64,000 nucleotides of DNA, taken from assembly GCF_900302445.1 (NCBI RefSeq), contig NZ_ONZF01000011.1, positions 1 to 64,000 on the forward strand, in the 5' to 3' direction. The DNA is from Palleronia abyssalis. Its GTDB lineage: Bacteria > Pseudomonadota > Alphaproteobacteria > Rhodobacterales > Rhodobacteraceae. The stretch's first letter is position 1. Every line of letters begins with the position of its first letter. Of the stretch, positions 37,668 through 46,779 are shown piece after piece. The position numbers and the translations under genes are program-made. The notes beneath the pieces are model-generated. The model was not told the origin of the DNA. It did not search any database and saw only the letters and a program-made list of their open reading frames with translations.

Positions 37668-40247
37668 CTACCGGTCCGGCGGGGCAGTCATTGTGCGTCC
37701 CCGTTCACGGATCGCAATATGTGCTGCGGCCATCCTCGCGACAGGAACACGGAACGGCGAGCAACTGACATAATCGAATCCCGCCGCGCGGACGAACGCG
37801 ATCGAGTCGGGATCGCCGCCGTGTTCCCCGCAAATCGACAGAATCACATCCGGTCGCCCGCGGCGTCCGCGCTCGGCCCCGATGGTCAGAAGTTCGCCCA
37901 CGCCATCCTGATCGAGTTGCAGGAAAGGATCGTCGGGGAAGACTTTTTCGCGGACATAGGCCGACATGAACCGGCTGGCGTCGTCGCGCGACAGGCCATA
38001 GGTCATCTGCGTCAGATCGTTCGTCCCGAAACTCAGGAACGTTGCGTATTCTGCGATCTCGTCCGCCCTCAGCGCAGCGCGCGGCGTTTCGACCATGACG
38101 CCCAGGTTATAGTCGAACTCGACCCCGCTTTCGGTACGGACCTGTGCCGCGACGGCATCGATGCGCGACTTGACCAGTTCCACCTCGCGCCGGGCCGAGA
38201 CGAGTGGGATCATCACCTCGGGCGTGACGCGCGGCGTTGTCGCGACAGCGGCCTCGAAAATCGCGCGCGCCTGCATTTCGTAGATCTCGGGGAAGGCGAT
38301 CCCCAGACGGACGCCCCGCATTCCGAGCATCGGGTTGAATTCCGCCAATGCCCGGATCCGCGTCTGCACAGCCTCGAGCGGCAGGTCGAGGCTGGCGGCA
38401 AGGTCGAGCATCCCGCGTCGGTCCGAGGGAAGGAATTCGTGCAACGGCGGGTCCAGAAGCCGGATCGTGACGGGTCGCCCCGCCATGATGTGGAACAGTT
38501 CGGTGAAATCAGCGCGCTGGACGGGCAGAAGCTGATCCAGCGCCGCGGCGCGGTCGGTCCGGGATTCGGCAAAGATCATTTCGCGCATGACCGTCAAACG
38601 ACCGTCGTCGAAGAACATGTGCTCGGTTCGGCACAGGCCGATGCCTTCCGCATCGAACCGCGCGGCCACGCGGGCTTCGGCAGGGGTGTCACAATTCGCG
38701 CGCACGCCGATGTCGCGGCGTTCGTCCGCCCATTGAAGAATGATGCGGAATGCATCGTCGAGCGCAGGCTCCAACAAGGGCGCAGCGCCCTGGATGATCT
38801 GCCCCGCCGCCCCGTCCAACGTGATGACATCCCCCTCGCGGTAGGTGCTGCCATCGGGGGCACGGAAACGCCGGTTGCGTTCGTCGATGGCAATGTCGGA
38901 GGCCCCGACGACGCAGGGCAGTCCAAGTCCACGCGCGATGACCGCGGCGTGGCTGGTCGGCCCGCCGCGCTCGCACAGGATGCCGCGCGCGGCATGCATC
39001 CCTAGGACGTCATCGGGCGTCGTCTCGCGCCGGACGAGGATCACGTCCTCCTCCCGGGCCAGCGCCGCCTGCGCGGCTTCCGCGGTAAAGACCAGCCGAC
39101 CAGTCGCCGCACCGGGCGCCGCAGGGATGCCGGTGGCGATCAGCGACAGCGTCGCCTCGGGGTCGACTTGGTGGTGCAGCACGTCCAAAAGCGCACGGGG
39201 CGCAATTCGCAGCACAGCCTCGCCCTCGGGGATGATGCCGTCGGTGGCCAGATCCACCGCGATCCGCAACGCCGCACGCGAACTGCGCTTGACTCGGATA
39301 GCATCCAGGATGTGTAGCGCACCGTGGTGGATCGTGAACTCGATCTGCATCTCTTCGCGCAGCCGCGTCCGGCACAGGCCACCATAGGTTTGAAGATGCT
39401 CGTAAATCTCGGGCGCATGATCCTGTAGCGACGTCCCCCTGGGATCGGAGGTGAGGTAAAGCGCCCCTGCCCCCTTCACCAGTGCCTCGCGTCCTTGGCT
39501 TTGCCGCATGTATCGCCCGGTGATCTGTGGCCCGCCGGTCTTCGAAGACACGAACTGGATCACGCCCGATCCGCTTTCGCCCTGCGCCGGATTGCCCACG
39601 CCCAGAACCATGCGCTGCACGACCAGCCCCAGCCCCGCATCCGCGGGCGCCCCGCGCGCCTGGCGCAGAATCCGGGCCGTCGTGCCGTCCCAGGCGCGGG
39701 CCATGGCCGAAAGGACGGCATGAAGCTGCGCGGCGGGGTCCTGCGGGAAGGGCTCGTCCATCTCCTCTTCATAGGCGGCGAGCATGGCGTCGATGTCCTG
39801 CCCGTCGAAGAGGTCGGGGTTCAGCCGTGCGATCTGCGTCGCGAAGGACTGTATGAACCTGGAATACAGCGCGTCGGCCGCCTGCGGACCCAGCCGATGA
39901 GACAGCGCAGAATGCTGCGCGCGGGTCATGCCGATGTTCAGGACCGAGGGCGGGCCGCCCCAGTCTGCCGTGGTCGAGGAAGGACGAACCGAAACCAGCG
40001 CCCCGCCGCCGAACATGTCGATCAGGGCGGCCGTGTCGATCCGTGTCCCTTGCGCGATTCCGGCCACCGTTGCGAAATCGATGGCGAAGGTATCGGGGAC
40101 GGGAAGGCCCAGCCGGATCAACCGTTGCAGGCACTTGGCCCGCCCCCCGTTGGCGGCGGATCTGATGTTCGCGGTGGGCGTGATATAGGTCACGCCGGGG
40201 ATGTCCGGCTGTTGCTGCACTGCGGCGCTCCTTGTCCGCGCGAGCAT
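37668..40247 (-). CDS. PEP-utilising enzyme, divergent pyruvate phosphate dikinase
   Basis: The protein is 859 aa with the PPDK domain order: N-terminal ATP-grasp-like part, a swivelling phospho-His domain (GGPTSHAAVIARG, catalytic His about 455) and a C-terminal TIM barrel with RTEHMFF, GTNDLTQMTYGLSRDD and CGEHGGDP (catalytic Cys). The C-terminal two thirds are standard. The N-terminal ATP-site blocks are altered: the usual VSVRSGAR-SMPGMMDT reads VSVRPSSTTADWGGPPSV, and FTRNP-type sequence is replaced. It may phosphorylate or react with something other than pyruvate. It is next to glyS on the same strand. Confidence 0.85.
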   Translation of the reverse strand: MLARTRSAAVQQQPDIPGVTYITPTANIRSAANGGRAKCLQRLIRLGLPVPDTFAIDFATVAGIAQGTRIDTAALIDMFGGGALVSVRPSSTTADWGGPPSVLNIGMTRAQHSALSHRLGPQAADALYSRFIQSFATQIARLNPDLFDGQDIDAMLAAYEEEMDEPFPQDPAAQLHAVLSAMARAWDGTTARILRQARGAPADAGLGLVVQRMVLGVGNPAQGESGSGVIQFVSSKTGGPQITGRYMRQSQGREALVKGAGALYLTSDPRGTSLQDHAPEIYEHLQTYGGLCRTRLREEMQIEFTIHHGALHILDAIRVKRSSRAALRIAVDLATDGIIPEGEAVLRIAPRALLDVLHHQVDPEATLSLIATGIPAAPGAATGRLVFTAEAAQAALAREEDVILVRRETTPDDVLGMHAARGILCERGGPTSHAAVIARGLGLPCVVGASDIAIDERNRRFRAPDGSTYREGDVITLDGAAGQIIQGAAPLLEPALDDAFRIILQWADERRDIGVRANCDTPAEARVAARFDAEGIGLCRTEHMFFDDGRLTVMREMIFAESRTDRAAALDQLLPVQRADFTELFHIMAGRPVTIRLLDPPLHEFLPSDRRGMLDLAASLDLPLEAVQTRIRALAEFNPMLGMRGVRLGIAFPEIYEMQARAIFEAAVATTPRVTPEVMIPLVSARREVELVKSRIDAVAAQVRTESGVEFDYNLGVMVETPRAALRADEIAEYATFLSFGTNDLTQMTYGLSRDDASRFMSAYVREKVFPDDPFLQLDQDGVGELLTIGAERGRRGRPDVILSICGEHGGDPDSIAFVRAAGFDYVSCSPFRVPVARMAAAHIAIRERGRTMTAPPDR

Positions 40248-40283
40248 AGGCAGTGGGTCGCGCGGGGCAAGTGTGCCGTTATG

Positions 40284-42491
40284 TCAGCCCTCGATCCGCG
40301 TCAGGTCCGCGACCCCGAGGCAGAGATCGCGGATCCGGCTGAGCAAGTTCAGCCGATTGCGCCGCAGGATCTGGTTGTCGGCGTTGATCTGCACGGACTC
40401 GAAGAACGCGTCGATGGGCGTACGCAGAAGGGCCAGCGTGGTCATGGCGGTGGTAAAGTCCTCTTCGGCCATGGCTTTCTGGATCACCGGCTCCTGCGCG
40501 TCGAGCGCGGCGAACAGCGCGCGTTCCTCGTCCGTATGGGCGTGCTTGGCGTCGGCCCCGAACGAGTATTCGACGCCGTCCTTCTGCTCGGCCTGCGCCA
40601 GGATGTTATTGGCGCGCTTGAACCCCTGCACGAGATTGGTGCCATCGTCGGTCTTCAGGAACGCCGCCAGCGCCCGGGTGCGCTTGACCAGCAGCGTCAG
40701 GTCGTCGGCGTTCGGCATGGCGAGACAGGCGTCGATGACGTCATGCGGGATGCCCTCGTCGCGAAGATGGACCTTCAGGCGGTCGTGGAAGAAGGCGAGG
40801 AGGTCTGGATAAAGTTGAACTGCCTCGTCAACCCAATCCGCGGACGCCAAATCCCCATGGAGATGGCCAGAAAATTGCGTACCGTATTCCTTTGCCGCCG
40901 CAATAGCGTCACTTATCGCGCCAAGTACATTCTCGCGCTCTCTTACGACGAGATCTGTCCTCATTTCGACAAGGGACGGGTTGGTCGCATTGAAAAGCCT
41001 TAACCGCAGCTCATTCACCAACAACAACCGGATCACCCCCAAAGCCGCCCGGCGCAGCGCAAAGGGGTCTTTCGACCCTGTGGGCTTCTCGTCAATCGCC
41101 CAGAAGCCAATCAGCTTGTCCAGTTTCTCAGCCAGCGACACCGTTACGGAAACCGGCGCGGTCGGCACCATGTCGGATGGCCCCAACGGCGCGTAATGCT
41201 CGGCCACGGCATCAGCCACGGTATCCGGGAAACCAGCACTTTTCGCGTAATAGCGGCCCATGATCCCCTGCAATTCGGGGAATTCGTAGACCATTTCGGA
41301 TGTCAGGTCGGCTTTGGCCAGCCGCGCGGCCTGCTCGGCCTGATCGGCATCCGCGCCGACCACGGGGGCCAGTTCGCGGGCCAGCGCCGCGATGCGTTCG
41401 ACCCGGTCGGCCTCGGACCCCAGCTTGGCGTGGAAGGTCACCGACTTCAGGTTCTCGATCCAAGCACCCATGCCGTCCTTCGCCACGGCCAGGTCGTTCT
41501 GCCAGAAGAACGCCGCGTCGGCCAAACGAGCGGCCAACACGCGCTGGTTGCCGTTCAGGATCGTCGCCCCGTCATCCGCCGTCTCGCGATTGGCCACGGT
41601 GACGAAGCGCACGATCCGCCCCGTCTCGGGATCGCGGACCGAGAAAAACTTTTGGTGCTCGCGCATAGAGGTCTGAAGCACCTCGGGCGGCAGGTCGAGG
41701 AATTGCGCGTCGATCCGGCCCATCAGCGTCACGGGCCATTCGACCAACCCTGCAACCTCCGACAACAGCCCCGCATCCTCGACGATCTCCAACCCCGCGG
41801 CGAAACACAAGTTGGCGGCATCGGCGCGGATCGTCTCGGCCCGCTCGACGGGATCAAGCATCACGAAGGCGCGTTTCAGCTTGTGCTGGTAATCCTCGAA
41901 CCCGGTCACGCGGATCTCGCCCGGGGCCATGAACCGGTGGCCTTCGGTCACGTCGCCCGCGCGCAGTCCGTCAACCTCGAACGGTACGACCTCGTGCCCC
42001 TCGGGGCCGGTCAGGATACAGACGATCCGGTGCAACGGCCGCACCCAGCGCAAGGACCCTTCGCCCCAGCGCATGGACTTGGGCCAGGGGAAATTGCGGA
42101 TCGTCCGCTCCAGCACCTCGGCCACGATATCGGGCGCGGCGCGGCCCTTCCGCTGGATGCGGGCGTAGTAGACCTGCCCCTTCTTCTCGTCGCGGACATC
42201 CAGGTCCCCGCGCGCGACCCCGGCCCCGCGCAGGAACCCCTCGATCGCCTTGTCGGGCGCGCCGACCTTGGGACCCTTGCGCTCTTCCACGGTGTCGGGA
42301 GAGCGGTCGGTCAGCCCCTCAAGCGCCAGTGTCATGCGGCGCGGCGTGACCATGGTACCGGCATGGGCATAGGTCAGCCCGGCCTCGACAAGGCCGTCGG
42401 TCATCAGGCGCTTCAGATCCTCGGCCGCGCGGGCCTGCATCCGGGCGGGGATTTCTTCCGAGAAGAGTTCGATCAGAAGGTCGGACATCAT
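40284..42491 (-). CDS. glyS: Glycyl-tRNA synthetase, beta subunit
   Basis: GlyS is the tRNA-binding beta subunit of the heterotetrameric class II glycyl-tRNA synthetase. It is 735 aa. Family blocks include LLIELFSEEIPA at the start, REHQKFFSV, VANRETADDGATILNGN and the central HD-like CAVYR/ALRRAALGVIRLLL region. The ATG at 42491 overlaps the stop of the small gene between it and glyQ (ATGA); three bases later a second ATG is possible. It forms the usual glyQ-(DUF6446)-glyS operon. Confidence 0.96.
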   Translation of the reverse strand: MMSDLLIELFSEEIPARMQARAAEDLKRLMTDGLVEAGLTYAHAGTMVTPRRMTLALEGLTDRSPDTVEERKGPKVGAPDKAIEGFLRGAGVARGDLDVRDEKKGQVYYARIQRKGRAAPDIVAEVLERTIRNFPWPKSMRWGEGSLRWVRPLHRIVCILTGPEGHEVVPFEVDGLRAGDVTEGHRFMAPGEIRVTGFEDYQHKLKRAFVMLDPVERAETIRADAANLCFAAGLEIVEDAGLLSEVAGLVEWPVTLMGRIDAQFLDLPPEVLQTSMREHQKFFSVRDPETGRIVRFVTVANRETADDGATILNGNQRVLAARLADAAFFWQNDLAVAKDGMGAWIENLKSVTFHAKLGSEADRVERIAALARELAPVVGADADQAEQAARLAKADLTSEMVYEFPELQGIMGRYYAKSAGFPDTVADAVAEHYAPLGPSDMVPTAPVSVTVSLAEKLDKLIGFWAIDEKPTGSKDPFALRRAALGVIRLLLVNELRLRLFNATNPSLVEMRTDLVVRERENVLGAISDAIAAAKEYGTQFSGHLHGDLASADWVDEAVQLYPDLLAFFHDRLKVHLRDEGIPHDVIDACLAMPNADDLTLLVKRTRALAAFLKTDDGTNLVQGFKRANNILAQAEQKDGVEYSFGADAKHAHTDEERALFAALDAQEPVIQKAMAEEDFTTAMTTLALLRTPIDAFFESVQINADNQILRRNRLNLLSRIRDLCLGVADLTRIEG

Positions 42492-42988
42492 TGATCCTCG
42501 CGCGGCGGGCAATCCTCGCCGATCTGGGTGCCGTCATAGGCGACTTCGCCGCAATTGTTCAGCTGGTGCCAGACATAGCCGCGGCCATCGTCGGTGATCG
42601 CGACGATCCGGTCGGCGCCATAGGCGATGTTCTCGGTCCCCAGGAAAGCGCGGGCCGTCCCGGCCTCCAGCGCCTCGCCGATGGCGTCGGCGTCAAAGCA
42701 GTCGAACCAGAACGGTGCGGTCAGGGGGGTCGCGTCTTCGTAGGGGACCGCGTCGATATCCGGCGTCAGGTCGGTGTTGAAACAGGCCCGGAATCGGATC
42801 GGGGACGAGTTGGCGTCGATCGCCTCGATATTCGTGGCAGATGCACGAATTGTGCTATTTTCAGCCTGAATCTCGAAGCCTTCGGGGCTGACGCGGTCAT
42901 AATAGTGAAAGACCTGCAGATACCAGACTCCGACCGCCGTCAGCAGACCGACGAGCGCGATGACGATGACGAGGATGCGGCCCATCAT
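42488..42988 (-). CDS. DUF6446 membrane protein between glyQ and glyS
   Basis: The protein is 166 aa. One hydrophobic helix ([20 protein letters not shown]) is at the N-terminus; the rest is outside, with paired cysteines in [23 protein letters not shown] and EDCPPRED. It matches DUF6446, a protein that sits between the two glycyl-tRNA synthetase genes in Rhodobacteraceae. Its function is unknown. The start overlaps the glyQ stop and its stop overlaps the glyS start, so all three are translated as a unit. Confidence 0.85.
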   Translation of the reverse strand: MMGRILVIVIALVGLLTAVGVWYLQVFHYYDRVSPEGFEIQAENSTIRASATNIEAIDANSSPIRFRACFNTDLTPDIDAVPYEDATPLTAPFWFDCFDADAIGEALEAGTARAFLGTENIAYGADRIVAITDDGRGYVWHQLNNCGEVAYDGTQIGEDCPPREDQ

Positions 42989-43908
42989 GCCGGTTCGGCC
43001 CACCCGCCCGCTTCAGTCATCAGGAACGCATCGGCACATTGCTTTGCCAGCGCCCGCACACGGCCGATATAGGCCTGCCGTTCGGTGACCGAGATCACGC
43101 CCCGCGCATCCAGCAGGTTGAACACGTGGCTGGCCTTGATGCACTGGTCATAGGCGGGCAGCGCCATGACGATGCGCCGTCCCGTGCGCGGATCGAGGGC
43201 CGGCTGATCCAGAAGCGCGGCGCATTCGGCCTCGGCCTCCTCGAAATGACGCAGAAGGACGTTGGTGTCCGCAGTGTCGAAGTTGAAGCGGGCGTATTGT
43301 GCCTCGGCCTCGCGGAAGATGTCGCCATAGGTCAGCGATTGCGGATGGCCCGGCTTGTTGAAGGGCATGTCCATCACGTGGTCGACCCCGAGGACATACA
43401 TGGCCAGCCGTTCCAGCCCGTAAGTCAGCTCGCCCGAGACGGGGTGGCAGTCGTGGCCGCCGACCTGCTGGAAATAGGTGAACTGGCTGACCTCCATGCC
43501 GTCGCACCAGACCTCCCACCCCAAGCCCCAGGCGCCCAGGGTCGGGCTTTCCCAGTCATCCTCGACGAAGCGGATGTCGTGCAGGTCGGTGTCGATCCCG
43601 ATGGCCCGAAGACTGCCCAGATACAGGGCCTGAAGGTCCGGCGGGCTGGGTTTGATGATGACCTGGTACTGGTAGTAATGCTGCAGCCGGTTCGGGCTGT
43701 CGCCATAGCGCCCGTCCGTCGGCCGACGCGAGGGCTGCACATAGGCCGCCGCCCATGCCTTGGGGCCGAGCGAACGCATCGTGGTCGCAGGATGGAAGGT
43801 GCCCGCGCCAACCTCCATGTCGTAGGGTTGCAGCACGGCGCAGCCGGTCGCACCCCAGTAGTCCTGAAGTGCAAGGATGACGTCCTGAAAGCAGGTCGGC
43901 TTGGCCAT
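42985..43908 (-). CDS. glyQ: Glycyl-tRNA synthetase, alpha subunit
   Basis: GlyQ carries the class II aminoacylation site. It is 307 aa. It begins with [20 protein letters not shown], followed by [32 protein letters not shown] and [12 protein letters not shown], all diagnostic of the subunit. The ATG at 43908 follows a GGGGGATCC and gives the normal N-terminus; a longer frame (43956) is not supported. It is the first gene of the glyQ-DUF6446-glyS operon. Confidence 0.97.
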   Translation of the reverse strand: MAKPTCFQDVILALQDYWGATGCAVLQPYDMEVGAGTFHPATTMRSLGPKAWAAAYVQPSRRPTDGRYGDSPNRLQHYYQYQVIIKPSPPDLQALYLGSLRAIGIDTDLHDIRFVEDDWESPTLGAWGLGWEVWCDGMEVSQFTYFQQVGGHDCHPVSGELTYGLERLAMYVLGVDHVMDMPFNKPGHPQSLTYGDIFREAEAQYARFNFDTADTNVLLRHFEEAEAECAALLDQPALDPRTGRRIVMALPAYDQCIKASHVFNLLDARGVISVTERQAYIGRVRALAKQCADAFLMTEAGGWAEPA

Positions 43909-44075
43909 GAGGATCCCCCGGGAAAGGCGCGGCCTGAATAGGCAGAAGGGCAACAAGGGTCAATCACGCCTCATTGTGATCGCCCGCTTTCTTGACGGGG
44001 TCGCCCTGTTCGGCCCTTCTGGCGCGCGATGGGTCGCCCGAGGCGGCCGGCAAGGTTGGATTTTACGGGTTCAGA

Positions 44076-45821
44076 ATGATTTTCAAGTCAAGAAAGGCGC
44101 TGGCGCTTCTGCTGGCAACGACGGCGACCCCCGCGGTTGCGCAGCAGGTCTGGCTCCAGGTCGAGGCGCAGGGAACCCGCGAGAGGGCGATCGACACGGC
44201 ACAGGATTATGCGGCCCAGATCGAGGACGTCCACACGCTGGAAATCGTCGGGTCGAGCTATTATGCCATCGCCCTTGGCCCCTTCACCGAGAATGAAGCC
44301 GCCGCGCGCCGGCGCGAACTTAGGGCGCGCGGCCTGATCCCCGGGGACAGCTACACCGCCGAGTCCGAAGCTTATGGCGCGGTCGTGTGGCCGGTCGAAG
44401 CCGACGCCGCGACGATCCTCGCGCAGAACGAGAGTGAGACCCAGACCGACGCGCAGGCCGTATCCGAGTCCGAACCCGCGCCCGAGCCGGACGAAACCCC
44501 CGCCGAGGCACGCCGCAGCGAGCAGGCGCTGACCCGCGAAGACCGGGAAGAGATCCAGATCGCCCTGCGCTGGAAGGGCTATTACGACGCTGCCATCGAC
44601 GCTGCCTTTGGGCGCGGCACCCGGGCCTCGATGGCCGCATGGCAGGCCGAAAAGGGGTATGACGAGACCGGCGTCCTGACCACGCGGCAGCGCGCCGAGC
44701 TTCTGCGCGAATACAACGCCGTGCTCGAAGGGCTGGGGTTGGAGCCTGTAACCGACACCCGCGCCGGGATCACGGTAGTCGTGCCGAGCGACTTGGTGGC
44801 ATTCGATCGCTATGATCCGCCCTTCGCCCATTACGAAGGCGTCGACGGGGCCGAGGTCGAGGCGAAGGTCCTGCTGATCTCGCAAGAGGGGGAAAGGGCC
44901 GACCTCTACGGTCTTTACGACATAATGCAGACGCTCGAAATCGTGCCCCGTGAGGGGGAGCGTGAGCGGCGCGAAAGTGGCTTTACCCTGATCGGGCGCG
45001 GCGACGGCATCGTCAGTCAGACCGAAGCACGGCTGGAAGACGGGCAGATCAAGGGCTTCACGTTGATCTGGCCCGCGAATGACGAAGACCGCCGCACGCG
45101 CGTCATCGACGAGATGATCGACAGTTTCGAGACCACCACGAGCGCCGTTCTGCCCGACGTGATCGGCGAGCCGACCGAGGATCAAAGCGTCGATCTTCTG
45201 GCAGGTCTGCGCATCCGCACCCCCGCGGTCGTCCGATCGGGCTTCTACGTGTCGCGGCGGGGCGAGGTCCTGACCACCGCCGACGCCGTGGACCAGTGCG
45301 AGCGGATCACACTGGACGACGATATCGAGGCGACAGTGGATTCCGTGGACGCGGATGCCGGCCTTGCCCTTCTTACCCCGGCACAGGCTCTGGCCCCGCG
45401 CCAGCACGCGACGTTCCTTGATGGTGTGCCCCGCCTCAACACCGAGGTGATCCTGTCGGGCTATTCTTTCGATGGCCAGCTCGGTGCGCCGTCGCTGACC
45501 TACGGGACGCTGGTGGCGATGACGGGCCTCGACGGGGACGAGGATTTGCGCCGCTATGACCTGTCGTCGAGGTCGGGCGACGCCGGAGGACCTGTCTTCG
45601 ACCGAGGCGGAAGCGTTCTGGGCATGCTGCGCTCTGCGCCGGAGACCGGGCGCAACCTCCCGGACGGGGTCTCTTTCGCCACCGACGTGGACGCGATCCG
45701 GGACTTCCTGACCGGTGCTGGCGTGATGGCCGAAACCGGGTCCGCCGGCGCGGACCTGCCGCGCGGTCAGATGGAACGCCGCGCCACGGACATGACGGTT
45801 CTGGTCGGCTGCTGGAAATGA
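44076..45821 (+). CDS. Secreted protein with SPOR-like, PG-binding and dead trypsin-like parts
   Basis: The protein is 581 aa. Signal peptide 1-23; a SPOR-like region (about 25-95); an acidic linker (110-150); a peptidoglycan-binding domain (150-212, EIQIALRWKGYYDAAIDAAFG). A beta-rich middle part comes next and a trypsin-like domain is at 365-560. The protease is degenerate: the usual LTAAHCV is LTTADAV (Asp403 for the catalytic His) and GDSGGP is GDAGGP (Ala503 for the nucleophile). It therefore cannot be a serine protease by the usual mechanism and may bind peptide or cell wall. Function is not proven. Confidence 0.85.
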   Translation: MIFKSRKALALLLATTATPAVAQQVWLQVEAQGTRERAIDTAQDYAAQIEDVHTLEIVGSSYYAIALGPFTENEAAARRRELRARGLIPGDSYTAESEAYGAVVWPVEADAATILAQNESETQTDAQAVSESEPAPEPDETPAEARRSEQALTREDREEIQIALRWKGYYDAAIDAAFGRGTRASMAAWQAEKGYDETGVLTTRQRAELLREYNAVLEGLGLEPVTDTRAGITVVVPSDLVAFDRYDPPFAHYEGVDGAEVEAKVLLISQEGERADLYGLYDIMQTLEIVPREGERERRESGFTLIGRGDGIVSQTEARLEDGQIKGFTLIWPANDEDRRTRVIDEMIDSFETTTSAVLPDVIGEPTEDQSVDLLAGLRIRTPAVVRSGFYVSRRGEVLTTADAVDQCERITLDDDIEATVDSVDADAGLALLTPAQALAPRQHATFLDGVPRLNTEVILSGYSFDGQLGAPSLTYGTLVAMTGLDGDEDLRRYDLSSRSGDAGGPVFDRGGSVLGMLRSAPETGRNLPDGVSFATDVDAIRDFLTGAGVMAETGSAGADLPRGQMERRATDMTVLVGCWK

Positions 45822-45837
45822 ACGAAGGTGGCCTGCG

Positions 45838-46644
45838 TCAGCGCCCGCCATCGCCCTCGAACAGGGACGTCATCATCGGACTGTCGGGATCCTTGAGCCC
45901 TTCGATCACGTCGAAATGGTGCCGCCCTGCATCCACCACCAGCGGTGCGTCCCATTCCTCGGACAGCCAGCGCGCCTGATCGAGGAAGGCGGGAAGCTCG
46001 GCCCCGCCGACCCAGACGGTGACGGGCACGTCATGCACCCGCTTGCACAGGATCGGGCTTTCCAACGATGCTTCTTCGGGCGTAAGTTGCAAATCCTCGT
46101 TCATCGACAGGTCAAGCAACGGCCGCAGGTCGGACACGGGCGAGATCGACAGGACATGCGCCAGCCGTTCTGTCACGGACTCGGTCAGCATCGGGTCGGC
46201 GCAGAGCATGCGCGCCACCAGGTGTCCGCCCGCGGAATGACCCGCCAGCCGGATCGGCCCCTCGGGCACCTGTTCGGCCAGCATCGTCACCGCCTGCGCA
46301 ATCTGTAACGTGATGCGCGAAATGCGGGCCTCGGGCGCCAGGGTATAGGACGGCATGGCAACGGCATCCCCCCGTGCCAGCGCGCCGGCGGCGAAATGGG
46401 ACCAGTCATGGCGATGACGCGACCGCCAATAGCCGCCGTGGACGAACACCGTCAGCCCCTTGGGCGGCGCCTCGGGCAAGAACAGGTCCAGCTTCTCGCG
46501 CGCGGTGGCCCCATAGGGCAGGCCAAGCTGAGCACGTGCTCCCATGCCGTCGCGGAACGCCTTGGCGTCGGCGGTCCAGCCCGCGCTCAGGTCAGTGACG
46601 CCCGGGACGGCAGCGCTGTTGTCGTAATCGGCATCCGTGACCAT
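45838..46644 (-). CDS. Alpha/beta hydrolase, kynurenine-formamidase-like
   Basis: The protein is 268 aa. The oxyanion block is VHGGYWRSR (HGGYW 69-73), the nucleophile elbow is GHSAGG (Ser137), and AGRHHFDVIEG near the end has the catalytic His. This HGG-type layout fits the branch that includes arylformamidase (N-formylkynurenine to kynurenine), though other esterases share it. The ATG at 46644 is better spaced from GGGGA than the one at 46674. It is divergent from the aldehyde dehydrogenase gene. Confidence 0.82.
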   Translation of the reverse strand: MVTDADYDNSAAVPGVTDLSAGWTADAKAFRDGMGARAQLGLPYGATAREKLDLFLPEAPPKGLTVFVHGGYWRSRHRHDWSHFAAGALARGDAVAMPSYTLAPEARISRITLQIAQAVTMLAEQVPEGPIRLAGHSAGGHLVARMLCADPMLTESVTERLAHVLSISPVSDLRPLLDLSMNEDLQLTPEEASLESPILCKRVHDVPVTVWVGGAELPAFLDQARWLSEEWDAPLVVDAGRHHFDVIEGLKDPDSPMMTSLFEGDGGR

Positions 46645-46779
46645 TCCGCCATTCCCCTTCGGTGCATTCACCATTCTGTGTAGGCCGCTATGGCCGGTCC
46701 CACAATCTGCGATCTGCCGCCTATCGAAGCGGATGGCCCCCGCACTAGGTCTGTGACCAGACCAAGATCAGAGGCGAAG

